From Sphingopyxis macrogoltabida (GTDB taxonomy: Bacteria > Pseudomonadota > Alphaproteobacteria > Sphingomonadales > Sphingomonadaceae), in NCBI GenBank assembly GCA_003241685.1, contig QFPJ01000040.1, positions 1 through 25,082 of the forward strand: DNA of 25,082 nucleotides, read 5' to 3'. Numbering within the stretch: the first letter of the stretch is position 1; the number at the start of each line of letters is the position of its first letter. The notes beneath the pieces are model-generated. The model searched no databases. It was given only the letters and a program-made list of their open reading frames with translations, and was not told where the DNA came from. The position numbers were made by a program, and so were the translations under genes. This document shows positions 13,976 to 22,034 of the stretch, in pieces.

Positions 13976-14899
13976 GTGATTATTAGACCGTTTGATGCCA
14001 ATCTGCTCTTGACGCTTACCATATTGCTTCAAACGCAAAGCGTCAGCCGCACGGCCAAGAGGCTTGGCCTTAGCCAGCCCAAGGTAAGCCGCGCGCTGGC
14101 CGAGTTGCGCCAGATGCTGGCCGACCCGCTGCTCGTCCGGTCGGGCGGGCGGATGACGCTGACGCAGCGCGGGGTGGAACTGGCGGCGCCGCTCGAAAAG
14201 TGGATGGCCGCAACATCGACGCTGCTGAAACCCGCAAATTTCGTGCCCGCGGAGCTTGGCCGCGGCTTTCGCATTGCGGCGACGGACTATGGCATGTTGT
14301 CGGTCATTTCACCGGTGCTGCCCGACATTACCGACGCTGCGCCGAACTGCCGGCTCGACGTGTCGGGTTATTCGGAAGAGATGTTCAAGAAGCTTGCGTC
14401 GGGCGAAATCGACCTGATCATCTATGGCTTCAAACCCGACATGGCGGTGACGCACGCGCGCCATCTTTTCAGCGAAACCCAGTCTCTGATCGTGCGCAAG
14501 AACCATCCGCTCGCATCGCATCGATCGCACCCGATCGGGCTGGATGACTATCTGGCCTGGCCGCACGTCGCGATCAGCGTCGGGGCCGACGCTTATGACC
14601 ATGTCCAATTCTGCCTCGGCGACCGCAGTCCGGAAAGGAAGGTCGTCGTGCGCCTGCCCTATTTCTACGCCGCACCGGACCTTATCGGCGCCAGCGACGC
14701 CATTTTGACGATGCCGACCCGCGCGGCGACCAAGTTCGCGCAACTGCACGGCTTTGTCCGCCTTCCGGCGCCGGTCGAGATCGTCGACTTCGACTATTGG
14801 CTGCTCTGGCACGATCGCAGCGCGCGCGATCCTGCGACGCTTTGGCTGATCGACATGCTGTCGGCGCGCGTCGGCCGCCAGACCGCAGCGCAGGTTTAG
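13976..14899 (+). CDS. LysR family transcriptional regulator
   Basis: Protein of 307 aa with a GTG start at 13976; an in-frame TAA at 13949 and the lack of ATG codons leave little choice. The N-terminal winged HTH (about 5-65) contains 'SVSRTAKRLGLSQPKVSRALAELR' and 'DPLLVRSGGRMTLTQRG'. A substrate-binding domain of type-2 periplasmic-protein fold follows (about 90-300). The ribosome-binding site is weak (AGGGG directly against the GTG), and an interrupted palindrome lies just upstream. It is followed 32 nt later by the methyltransferase gene, so regulation of or with that gene is likely. No target substrate can be named. Confidence 0.92.
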   Translation: MIIRPFDANLLLTLTILLQTQSVSRTAKRLGLSQPKVSRALAELRQMLADPLLVRSGGRMTLTQRGVELAAPLEKWMAATSTLLKPANFVPAELGRGFRIAATDYGMLSVISPVLPDITDAAPNCRLDVSGYSEEMFKKLASGEIDLIIYGFKPDMAVTHARHLFSETQSLIVRKNHPLASHRSHPIGLDDYLAWPHVAISVGADAYDHVQFCLGDRSPERKVVVRLPYFYAAPDLIGASDAILTMPTRAATKFAQLHGFVRLPAPVEIVDFDYWLLWHDRSARDPATLWLIDMLSARVGRQTAAQV

Positions 14900-14931
14900 G
14901 CCAATGTCGCCTTCGAGCGCCCGGGGGGGCG

Positions 14932-16230
14932 ATGATGAGCTGGACTGACGGTTATATCGCCGATGTGAGCTATCCGGCCTTTTTCTATAAGGAAATGCAG
15001 CCGGTGTGGCTGTCGACCGTGGCACAGTTCGGCGGTTTCGCGGCGCCGATTGCCGAGGACCCCTTCGCCCTTTGCGAATTGGGATGCGGGGCGGGCATCA
15101 ACCTTCTGGTTGCCGCCGCCTGCCACCCCCATGCGCAATTCGTCGGGGTCGACTTCAACGGCGAGCCGTTGCGCGTCGCCCGCGCGGCGGCGGCCGCGTG
15201 CGGGATTGCCAATATCGCGTTCGTCGAGGCCGATTTCGCGTCTTTTGCGCAGCAGAACAGCCGCATGTACGACTTCATGACCTGCCACGGCACATGGTCA
15301 TGGATCGCGCCCTCCCATCGCGCCGCGCTCGCCGACTGCGTTTCACAATATCTGAAGCCCGGCGGACTCTTCTACCTTCATTATATGTGTCATCCGGGTT
15401 CGACCGATCTCTTGCCGCTTCAGCATCTTTTGAACCTGTGCGCGCACCATATGCCGGGCCCCTCGCCACGCAAGGCGCAGACGGGCATGAAGCTGCTGCA
15501 ACAGATGGCTGACCTTGGCCTGTTCGCGGACAAGCCGGCGATGGCGCGGCATCTGGCCAACATGCGCCAACGCGACCCTGCCGACCTGGCGCATGAATTT
15601 CTGACCGATCATTGGCAGCCCGATCATTCGGTCGATGTGCATCAGCATATGGGCGATGCGGGGCTGACCTTCATCGGCAGCGCCGATGTCTTCAACAATC
15701 TCGACATATCCCTGTCGATCCCCGGCAATTTCCAGCCGCTCGTCCGGCGCACGGCGGTGCCGGCGCTGGCCGAAACGCTGAAGGACATGGCGCGCGGCGC
15801 GCATCAGCGCATGGACCTGTTTCAAAAAAGCCCCGTCGCATCGTGCCGCGACACCGTTGCTCGAACCCTTGCCGGCATGACGTTCCGGCTGCTGCCGGGC
15901 GCGCCGCAGCCGGGGCCGGTGGAATTTTCGACGCCGATCGGACCCATCGCAGGACCCGAGGCGATCTTCGCGCCGTTGCTGGAGCGCCTGGCCGCGGGGT
16001 CCGCACGCGGCGCCGAACTGCTGCGCCTTGCGCCTTTTTCGGGCGACGCGACCGCGCTGCTGCAATCGCTGCAATTGCTGATGATGCAGGAAATGGCCCA
16101 CCCGGCGAAGCCGTCGTCGGACGGCCGCGGCGACCGCGCGCGCGCGCTTTCGCACTGGTTCGATCGCAGCAGGATCGCGATCGCGGTGATCGACGATTGC
16201 GCGACGGCCGTTCGCACAAGGACGGCGTGA
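14932..16230 (+). CDS. SAM-dependent methyltransferase of PKMT type with regulatory domain
   Basis: Protein of 432 aa from the ATG at 14932 (another ATG follows at 14935; a G-run RBS precedes both). It begins 'WTDGYIADVSYPAFFYKEMQP', the opening typical of the rickettsial/proteobacterial protein-lysine methyltransferase-like family. The class I Rossmann domain (about 40-180) has motif I 'CELGCGAGI' (48-56), Asp74 at the end of beta-2 and Asp101 in 'VEADF'. A methyltransferase regulatory domain follows (about 190-300), then a C-terminal domain of unknown role. In Rickettsia, relatives methylate outer-membrane protein lysines; here the substrate is unknown. It probably shares a transcript with the LysR gene. 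It is convergent with the solute-binding protein gene, with 13 nt between the stops. The TBDR-rich setting makes an outer-membrane target conceivable, but this is speculative. Confidence 0.85.
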   Translation: MMSWTDGYIADVSYPAFFYKEMQPVWLSTVAQFGGFAAPIAEDPFALCELGCGAGINLLVAAACHPHAQFVGVDFNGEPLRVARAAAAACGIANIAFVEADFASFAQQNSRMYDFMTCHGTWSWIAPSHRAALADCVSQYLKPGGLFYLHYMCHPGSTDLLPLQHLLNLCAHHMPGPSPRKAQTGMKLLQQMADLGLFADKPAMARHLANMRQRDPADLAHEFLTDHWQPDHSVDVHQHMGDAGLTFIGSADVFNNLDISLSIPGNFQPLVRRTAVPALAETLKDMARGAHQRMDLFQKSPVASCRDTVARTLAGMTFRLLPGAPQPGPVEFSTPIGPIAGPEAIFAPLLERLAAGSARGAELLRLAPFSGDATALLQSLQLLMMQEMAHPAKPSSDGRGDRARALSHWFDRSRIAIAVIDDCATAVRTRTA

Positions 16231-16243
16231 TAGCGCGGCGGCC

Positions 16244-17239
16244 CTAGCGCGGCGCGGCGCGCATCGTCGCCAGCGTATCGCGCGCGCTCTGCGACAGCGC
16301 ATCGATGCCCGCGCCCACGAGATACCAGCCCTTGGGGTCGAGATAGACGACGCGGCCAGCTTTCCAGGCCTGGGTCGCGGCGACCCGCTCGTCGGCGGCC
16401 AGGCGCTGTTCTATCGGGCTGGGCGGGCTGCCGGTTGCGGCGCTGCGATCGATAATGAACAGCCAGTCCGGCTCGGTGCCCAGCGCGGCGGCGAGCGCCT
16501 CGGCCCGCTTTTGGCGCGCGGCGTCCGCTTCGGGCGAACCGGCCGCGGGGCGTGAGCCGTCCGCGGAGGGCACGGCCGGCGCGACGGCCGGGCGGATGCC
16601 GACAAAATCATAGACGGTGCCGAAACGATCGCCCGGGGCATGAACGCTGACCCCTTGCCCGGCCGCGAAGAGCAGCAGCCCGGTGCCCGCCTGGCCTGCC
16701 TCCGCGCGTAGGTCGGAAAGCAGCGCCTCGAATTCGGCGATCCGCGTTTCGGCGCGATCCTCGACCCCGAAAATCCTGCCGAGCGTGCGTGTATTCGCCG
16801 CCGCGGCGGCCGCAAGGTCGGGGTTCGACGGCGACATGTCGATCGTTGGCGCAACAGCCGCCAGCGCATCATATTGGCGGGAAGACCTGCCGCCGATGAA
16901 GATCAGGTCGGGCTTGAGCCCCGCAAGCGCCGCCATATCGGGTTCGAACAAGGTTCCGATGTTGCCGTACCGCGCATCCGCATATCGGGCGATATGCGGC
17001 GGAAAATTGCCCTTGCCATCGGCGCCCTTGGGGACACCGGCGACCGCTTCGACGCCGAGGGCGTCGAGGATGTCGAGCGTGGCGAGGTCGAACACCGCCA
17101 CCTTGCCGGGCGTGCCCCGAACCACCGTCTCGCCCTTCGCATGCGCGACGGTGATGTCCTTCGCAAGCGCCGGGCCCGATACAAGCAGCACGGCCGCCGC
17201 GGCGCTCAGCAGGAGTTTGCGGGGCGAAATCGGCATCAT
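16244..17239 (-). CDS. Siderophore ABC-type solute-binding protein (FatB/CeuE-like)
   Basis: Protein of 331 aa from the ATG at 17239 (alternative ATG at 17236), with AGGAAA upstream. It has a signal peptide (1-26, ending ALA). The class III binding-protein fold is shown by 'KVAVFDLATLDILDALGV', 'GTLFEPDMAALAGLKPDLIFIGGRS', 'YDALAAVAPTIDMSP', 'PDWLFIIDRSAA' and 'VYLDPKGWYLVGAGIDAL', all close to the FatB/CeuE/YclQ siderophore branch. It would bind the ferric chelate in the periplasm after outer-membrane transport. It lies 67 nt downstream of the receptor gene on the same strand and so is probably co-transcribed. No permease or ATPase gene is next to it; the only inner-membrane transporter nearby is an MFS protein. 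Confidence 0.9.
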   Translation of the reverse strand: MMPISPRKLLLSAAAAVLLVSGPALAKDITVAHAKGETVVRGTPGKVAVFDLATLDILDALGVEAVAGVPKGADGKGNFPPHIARYADARYGNIGTLFEPDMAALAGLKPDLIFIGGRSSRQYDALAAVAPTIDMSPSNPDLAAAAAANTRTLGRIFGVEDRAETRIAEFEALLSDLRAEAGQAGTGLLLFAAGQGVSVHAPGDRFGTVYDFVGIRPAVAPAVPSADGSRPAAGSPEADAARQKRAEALAAALGTEPDWLFIIDRSAATGSPPSPIEQRLAADERVAATQAWKAGRVVYLDPKGWYLVGAGIDALSQSARDTLATMRAAPR

Positions 17240-17306
17240 ATTTTCCTTTCGTCAGAACCGGCGCGGGAACAGGCGCCACGCCCGGTCCCGTCCGACAGGG
17301 CGCCGA

Positions 17307-19391
17307 TCAGAACGTCACGTTGAGCGACGCGCTGAAACGCCGGCCGTCGAGCACATAGGCAAAGCCGTCCTCTGGCGTGACCTGCTTGTTGGTGAGGTTA
17401 TAAACGCCGAGGTTCAGGCGGATTGCATCCGTCGCCTCATAACCCAGCCCGAGATTGTAGAAGGTATAGGGGGGATAGGTGACGCCGTTCGTCTGCGATC
17501 CGCTTGCCGCGATCGCACGACCCGACGTGCGTCCGCGATAGTTGAGCTGCCCCCACAGGCGCAGATTTTCGGTCGCGTCCCAATCGAGCGAGGCGTTGAA
17601 CATATGTTCGGGGATGTCGTTGAGCGGGCTGCCCTTGAACGTCCCCGACGTCTGTTCCGATTCCGCAAAAGTATAGCTGTGGCGATAGCGGAGCGTCTCG
17701 ATGATCTTCCAGTCCACGGTCCACTCGACACCCTGCAGCTTCGCGGTGTCGACGTTGGTATAGGTGGTATAGCCGAACTGGTGCGCGGGATAGGTGACGC
17801 CGTTATACACGCATTCGACATTCTGGAGGCAAATGCGCCCGGTCCGAAGCAATTTGTCCTTGAAGTCGCTCTTGTACGCGGTGAGGCTCGTCGAAATGCC
17901 TGCCTCGCGATTGACGTAGCCGACGCCCACTTCGTAATTGACCGTGCTTTCCGGCTTGAGCCCAGGATTGCCGATGATCACCCCGCCCATCGATACCGAT
18001 CCGAAATCGGTCGCCGCCATGCGCAGGCTCGGCACCTTGTAACCCGTCGTGACGCCGCCTTTAAACGTCAGATTGTCGGTAGCGTTCAAAACCGCATAGG
18101 CCTTTGGACTGAAGCGGGTGCCGAAATCCTCATTGTGATCGAGGCGGCCGCTGAGCAACAGCGAAAGATCGTCGACGATTTCCCAATTATCCTCGACGAA
18201 AGCCGCATATTGCTTGCGATCCATCGTCACGATGTCGGTCGGAACGACGATACCGGGCAGGTTCAGCCCGTTCGTCGCGCCATCCTTCAGCTTTTCGTGC
18301 AGATAATTCCCGCCGAAGACGATCTTGTGGCGCGAAAGCGAAAGCGCCGCCTGCGTATTGATGACGAGCGTGTCGAACGAGACCCCGTTTCCGGTTGTGG
18401 CGTTGACGCGCGTCGGGTTGGACGATGTGTCGTAATTGACATAGCTGTTCCAGACGAGCCCGCCGTAATCGCCCTCATGCGTCAGGAAATAATTGTCGCG
18501 CAGCGACTTGGTGTAGATCGCGGCCGCCGTCGGCGCCAGACTCTTGCCCGGCGTGGACGACCGTTCCTGAATCGTATGCCCGCCGCCCAGCGTGAATGTG
18601 TTCGCGTCGTCGAGCCGGAAGCTCAGCTTCGCGCCGAAATTCTTGCGCTTGAACTCCGGGTCCGCCGCCGCGCTGTCGCCGTTGCCGACAAAATCGGCCT
18701 CGTCCTGCAACCGCAGGCCGCCGGTGAGCTGGAGCGACAGCCGGTCCCTGACGATCGGCACGTTGAGCGCGAGGCTGGCGTTGAGGCCGTCATTGGTCAC
18801 ATCATTGCCCGGCCCGGCCATGATATATTCGGCGGTGAAGCTGCCGCCGAAATCGTTCAGCACCTTCTTCGTGATGATATTGATGACGCCGCCGATGGCA
18901 TCCGAACCGTAGAGCGACGACGCCGGCCCCCGGATGACCTCGATACGATCGATCGAATCGAGCGGCGGGAGGAAGTTGATCGGCGTGCCCGCCTGCTGTC
19001 CGTTCAGGCCGAAGGCCTGATTATCCTGAACGCGCCTGCCGTCGATCAGGAACAAGGTGTAGTCGGCGCTCATGCCCCGCACCATGACCGACTGTTCGAC
19101 GCCGCCGCCCTGGATATGGACCCCGGGAACATTCGCGAGGACGTCGGTGATGTCGGTATAGGATCGCTGCTTGATCTCCTCGGCGGTGATGACCGAGATC
19201 GAGGCCGGCGCGTCCTGCACGTTCAGCGCATAACCCGTTGCGCTGACGACGATCTCCTCGCGCTGTCCATCCTCGCCGACAGCCGCCGCCGCCGGTTGAT
19301 CGTCTGCGACCGTCGCAGCCATCAGCTGCTGCGGCGCGAAAGAGATGGCAGCGACCGAAACGGTTGCGAGGATGTGCCGGCGGAAAATCAT
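17307..19391 (-). CDS. TonB-dependent siderophore receptor, CirA/IrgA-like
   Basis: Protein of 694 aa. The ATG at 19391 has an AAGGGGC RBS and gives a signal peptide (1-26, ending MAA). The TonB box region reads 'EEIVVSATG' (about 46-53). Plug motifs: 'DAPASISVITAEEIKQRSY', 'VMVRGMSADYTLFLIDGRRV' and 'IDRIEVIRGPASSLYGSDAIGGVINIITKK'. The barrel includes 'GYKVPSLRMAA' and 'NPGLKPESTVNYEVG' and ends in Phe. One loop has a Cys pair (CLQNVEC). This profile fits the catecholate receptor group (CirA, IrgA, FepA relatives). Linkage to a binding protein, an IroE-like esterase and Fur-box-like sites supports ferric-siderophore uptake. A Fur-type inverted repeat lies about 160 nt upstream. The frame extends further upstream to 19565 but without a signal peptide. 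Confidence 0.95.
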   Translation of the reverse strand: MIFRRHILATVSVAAISFAPQQLMAATVADDQPAAAAVGEDGQREEIVVSATGYALNVQDAPASISVITAEEIKQRSYTDITDVLANVPGVHIQGGGVEQSVMVRGMSADYTLFLIDGRRVQDNQAFGLNGQQAGTPINFLPPLDSIDRIEVIRGPASSLYGSDAIGGVINIITKKVLNDFGGSFTAEYIMAGPGNDVTNDGLNASLALNVPIVRDRLSLQLTGGLRLQDEADFVGNGDSAAADPEFKRKNFGAKLSFRLDDANTFTLGGGHTIQERSSTPGKSLAPTAAAIYTKSLRDNYFLTHEGDYGGLVWNSYVNYDTSSNPTRVNATTGNGVSFDTLVINTQAALSLSRHKIVFGGNYLHEKLKDGATNGLNLPGIVVPTDIVTMDRKQYAAFVEDNWEIVDDLSLLLSGRLDHNEDFGTRFSPKAYAVLNATDNLTFKGGVTTGYKVPSLRMAATDFGSVSMGGVIIGNPGLKPESTVNYEVGVGYVNREAGISTSLTAYKSDFKDKLLRTGRICLQNVECVYNGVTYPAHQFGYTTYTNVDTAKLQGVEWTVDWKIIETLRYRHSYTFAESEQTSGTFKGSPLNDIPEHMFNASLDWDATENLRLWGQLNYRGRTSGRAIAASGSQTNGVTYPPYTFYNLGLGYEATDAIRLNLGVYNLTNKQVTPEDGFAYVLDGRRFSASLNVTF

Positions 19392-19840
19392 GATTTGCCC
19401 CTTGGAATGACGAGCGGCTGCCACCCGGAAGACGCCCGGCATCGACCGGAATTCCTGGCACACCCGATGGTGACTGTTCGAGATCCGCCAGAGCAATTTG
19501 GAAATATCACCGAGCGCCTGCGGGCGCTCGGCATTGCCATTTCTGCTAATGCGAATTCGTCGCATCAGCTAGCGGCGCGACTGCCGTTATTCAACGCAAC
19601 GAAATGAATAAGCGATATTCAATCGCGGCGGGGCATTTCTCGCGCCAAACGGCGCCATGGCCCCGGATTGTCCCGGACGCCCCCGGGATCGCTTCGCTCG
19701 TCCGGCCTGGTGCCGTCAGCCTCGCCGACAGGGGTCTTCGCCTTACGGTCATGCCACCGCTCCATGAACGCCCAATTGCCAGTTGATCTCGATCGGCGAA
19801 ATCCCTTATTGCGAGGTGATTGCAATAAGGGATTTCGCCG
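19392..19840. other. Divergent intergenic region between siderophore receptor and MFS gene
   Basis: No convincing gene is seen in these 449 nt. It contains a Fur-box-like inverted repeat (19548-19566), an interrupted GCGAT/ATCGC dyad near 19611-19625 and a 21-bp perfect inverted repeat that reaches the MFS start codon. The few short frames present have no family features. Promoters for both flanking genes must lie here. Confidence 0.6.
19548..19566. promoter_or_regulatory. Fur-box-like inverted repeat upstream of the siderophore receptor
   Basis: The sequence AATGCGAAT-TCG-TCGCAT is an inverted repeat with 15 of 19 positions equal to the AATGCGAATCATTCGCATT form of Fur box known from several proteobacteria. 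It is placed between the divergent receptor and MFS genes. It supports iron-repressed expression but is not decisive. Confidence 0.5.
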
Positions 19841-19842
19841 AT
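19792..19842. repeat. 21-bp perfect inverted repeat covering the RBS and start codon of the MFS gene
   Basis: The left arm (19792-19812) and right arm (19822-19842) are exact reverse complements around a 9-nt loop. The right arm contains the AAGGGA ribosome-binding site and the first two bases of the ATG at 19841. In RNA this would be a very stable hairpin hiding the start. In DNA the central ATTGC-N9-GCAAT part could be a regulator site. No second copy is seen in the window. Confidence 0.9.
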
Positions 19843-21070
19843 GACTTTCCCCTCGACCGCTTCCGCGACTCCTGCCGCACCCGGTTTCAGTTTGAAGCCC
19901 CTGATGTTCGAGACGTTCGTCTGCACGATGGCGATGATGTCGTTCGTCGCGTTGGCGGGTCCGATCTCCGACGTCATCGGCCTGGCGCCGTGGCAAATGG
20001 GCGCGGCGGTCACGGCGGCCGGCCTGGCCTGGATGATCTTCTCGCGCTTCTGGGGTATCCGGAGCGATCGCCACGGGCGCCGGCCGGTCCTGCTGTTCGG
20101 GCTGGCGGGATTCGCCGTCAGCTATGTTTTCCTGTCGCTGTTCATCGATTTCGCGCTGAGCGCCCGTATCGCGCCTTGGCTGGCGTTCGCGGGGATCGTG
20201 ATCGGGCGCGGAGCCGCGGGCATCTTCTACGCGGCGGTCCCCACGACCTGCGCGGCGCTTGTTGCCGATAAGGTGCCGCCGGCGGGGCGCGGCGCCGCGA
20301 TGGCGGCAATCGGCGCATCGAGCGCGGCGGGCATGGTGGTCGGCCCCGGCCTTACCGGGCTGATCGCGCCGCTGGGACTTAGCCTGCCGCTCTATCTGGT
20401 GGCGATCCTGCCGGTGATCGCGCTGGCCGTGCTGTGGCGCGTTCTGCCCCGCGACGTCGACCATGCGCCCTCGCCCCACGCCCCGCCGCGGCTCGCCGAT
20501 CCGCGGCTTCGCCGCCCGATGGCGGTCGCACTGGTCGCGGCGTTCAGCGTCGCGGTCGCGCAGATCATCGTCGGCTTCTATGCGCTCGACCGGCTCGGCC
20601 TTGCGCCCGGCGCGGCGGCCCGCGCGGCGGGCATCGCGCTCGCAATCGTCGGCGCCTCGCTGATGTCGGCGCAGATCCTGCTGCGCAGGCTGCGCTGGCC
20701 GCCGGCGCGCTTCATACGCATCGGGGGGATCGTCGCCGCCATCGGCTTCGCAAGCGTCGCGCTGGCGCAGTCGCCCGGGCATCTTTGGGCCAGCTATGCC
20801 GTGGCCGCCTTCGGCATGGGCTGGATCTATCCCTCGGTATCGGCGCTGGCCGCCAACGCGGTCGCGCCGCACGAACAGGGGGCGGCGGCGGGAAGCGTCG
20901 CGGCGGCACAGGGGCTGGGCATCGTGATCGGACCGCTGGCGGGGACGGCGATCTATGCCGTGTCGGCGACGATCCCCTATCTGTTGCTGGGGCTGCTCCT
21001 GCCCGCCGCGACGCTTTGGGCAAGCTGGCCGGCGACACGGAACGCGGCTACCGTCCCAGACAGCGCCTAG
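19841..21070 (+). CDS. MFS transporter, probable siderophore-linked permease
   Basis: Protein of 409 aa with about 12 TM segments. The loop 2-3 motif A is present as 'FWGIRSDRHGRRPVLLFG' (70-87). The hydrophobic core starts near residue 20 after a polar Thr/Pro/Ala-rich N-terminus. The ATG at 19841 has AAGGGA 10 nt upstream, inside a perfect inverted repeat. Motif patterns fit drug/siderophore MFS proteins of the Bcr/EntS kind. Position between the TBDR/binding-protein operon and the esterase gene suggests moving a siderophore, its iron complex or its hydrolysis products; direction cannot be told from sequence. The stop overlaps that of the convergent esterase gene by 4 nt, leaving no room for an intergenic terminator. 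Confidence 0.88.
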   Translation: MTFPSTASATPAAPGFSLKPLMFETFVCTMAMMSFVALAGPISDVIGLAPWQMGAAVTAAGLAWMIFSRFWGIRSDRHGRRPVLLFGLAGFAVSYVFLSLFIDFALSARIAPWLAFAGIVIGRGAAGIFYAAVPTTCAALVADKVPPAGRGAAMAAIGASSAAGMVVGPGLTGLIAPLGLSLPLYLVAILPVIALAVLWRVLPRDVDHAPSPHAPPRLADPRLRRPMAVALVAAFSVAVAQIIVGFYALDRLGLAPGAAARAAGIALAIVGASLMSAQILLRRLRWPPARFIRIGGIVAAIGFASVALAQSPGHLWASYAVAAFGMGWIYPSVSALAANAVAPHEQGAAAGSVAAAQGLGIVIGPLAGTAIYAVSATIPYLLLGLLLPAATLWASWPATRNAATVPDSA

Positions 21071-21972
21071 GCGTCATCGACGATGCCCGCCGCCATGCGC
21101 AGCGCGGGCGCAACGGTCGCGCCCAGCGTTTCGCCATGCCCCATCCCCGGCAGCTCGACCTGCCGCGGGACGACCGACGTCCGCTGTCCCAGATGGGCCA
21201 GGAAGCCCGCAACCGCGGCGCCATCGGGCATGGCGGCCGCAAAGCCCCGCCGCGCCCGTATCCGGTCGTCGTCGATCTTACCGCCTGCGAGAACGACGCC
21301 GCAAGCACATGGCCGTCCGGCCGCGGGCTCGGCAGCGCGGCGGACGATTGCGGCCTCATCCCACCAAAGCGACGGGCTCGCGGCATAATAGCCGCTGAAC
21401 AGCTTCGGACGCGTCATGAAGGCGTGCAGCACGAAAAGCCCGCCAAGGCTGTGCCCCCAGATCAGCTGGCGTCGCCGGTCGATATGCGCCGCCGCAGCGA
21501 CCTTCGGCATCATCCTGTCTTCGATGAGGTCGAGGAAGGCATCGGCCCCGCCGCCGGGCCGCCCGCGCGGGTCCGAACTCCCGATCCGCGGCGTGTAATC
21601 ATATCGCCGTTCGGGGCCGTCGAGGCGAAGCGGCGTGTCATGCCCGACGGCGACGATGACGGGGGGGCCCGCCGCATCGAGTTCGGCCAGCAATGTTTCG
21701 TCGATGTGCGGCAGGGCGGCTTTTCCGTCGAGCAGCCACGCGACCGGATACCCCTGCGCTGGTGGCGCGCGGCGCGGAATGGCGACGCGCAGCCGGTAAT
21801 GGCGCGCGCCATCGGCGGAATCGAGGCGGACCTCTTCGAACCGGTACAGGGCCGACCCCCGATCGGCGATATTCTCGGGCGCGGGCCGCGCCATGTCGGG
21901 CTGCGCCGTCGCCGGAGCGGCGAGGATCGCCAGCAAGCCGAGCGAGAGGGCGAGGCGCGCGGCCCCGATCAT
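21067..21972 (-). CDS. IroE/Fes-like alpha/beta-hydrolase (putative siderophore esterase)
   Basis: Protein of 301 aa from the ATG at 21972 with a signal peptide (1-23, ending ATA), so probably periplasmic like IroE. Conserved segments are 'YRLRVAIPRR', 'YPVAWLLDGKAAL', 'VGHDTPLRLDGPERRYDYTP', 'IWGHSLGGLFVLHAF' with nucleophile Ser175, 'FSGYYAASPSLWWD', and His279 in 'GMGHGE'. This set is that of the enterobactin/salmochelin esterase family, which opens trilactone siderophores to release iron or to linearise them. The neighbouring siderophore receptor and binding protein and a Fur-box-like site at 22104-22118 fit that role. The start overlaps the stop of a possible 21-aa leader frame. An esterase of another substrate with the same fold cannot be excluded. 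Confidence 0.88.
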   Translation of the reverse strand: MIGAARLALSLGLLAILAAPATAQPDMARPAPENIADRGSALYRFEEVRLDSADGARHYRLRVAIPRRAPPAQGYPVAWLLDGKAALPHIDETLLAELDAAGPPVIVAVGHDTPLRLDGPERRYDYTPRIGSSDPRGRPGGGADAFLDLIEDRMMPKVAAAAHIDRRRQLIWGHSLGGLFVLHAFMTRPKLFSGYYAASPSLWWDEAAIVRRAAEPAAGRPCACGVVLAGGKIDDDRIRARRGFAAAMPDGAAVAGFLAHLGQRTSVVPRQVELPGMGHGETLGATVAPALRMAAGIVDDA

Positions 21973-22034
21973 CGACCGCCCTTCCGCGTCCCGGGCCGTT
22001 CAGTCCCAAGCAGTTCATAAGCTTTCATTGTCAT
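21969..22034 (-). CDS. Possible 21-aa leader peptide coupled to the esterase gene
   Basis: A short frame begins ATGACAATGAAAGC at 22034 (second ATG at 22028) after AGGGA, codes for MTMKAYELLGTERPGTRKGGR, and ends at a TGA that overlaps the esterase ATG (ATGA). It has no recognisable domain. The RBS-like sequence and exact stop/start overlap suggest translational coupling, but a frame this short can arise by chance. Confidence 0.3.
   Translation of the reverse strand: MTMKAYELLGTERPGTRKGGR

Noticed and set aside
16683..19607. 974-codon plus-strand frame opposite the binding protein and receptor genes
   Set aside because: It spans two unrelated minus-strand genes and their gap, which a real gene would not mirror. 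Its composition is typical of antisense frames at high G+C.
19619..20872. 417-codon minus-strand frame opposite the MFS gene
   Set aside because: It is extremely rich in Arg/Asp/Gln with no hydrophobic core, while the plus strand encodes a clear 12-TM protein.
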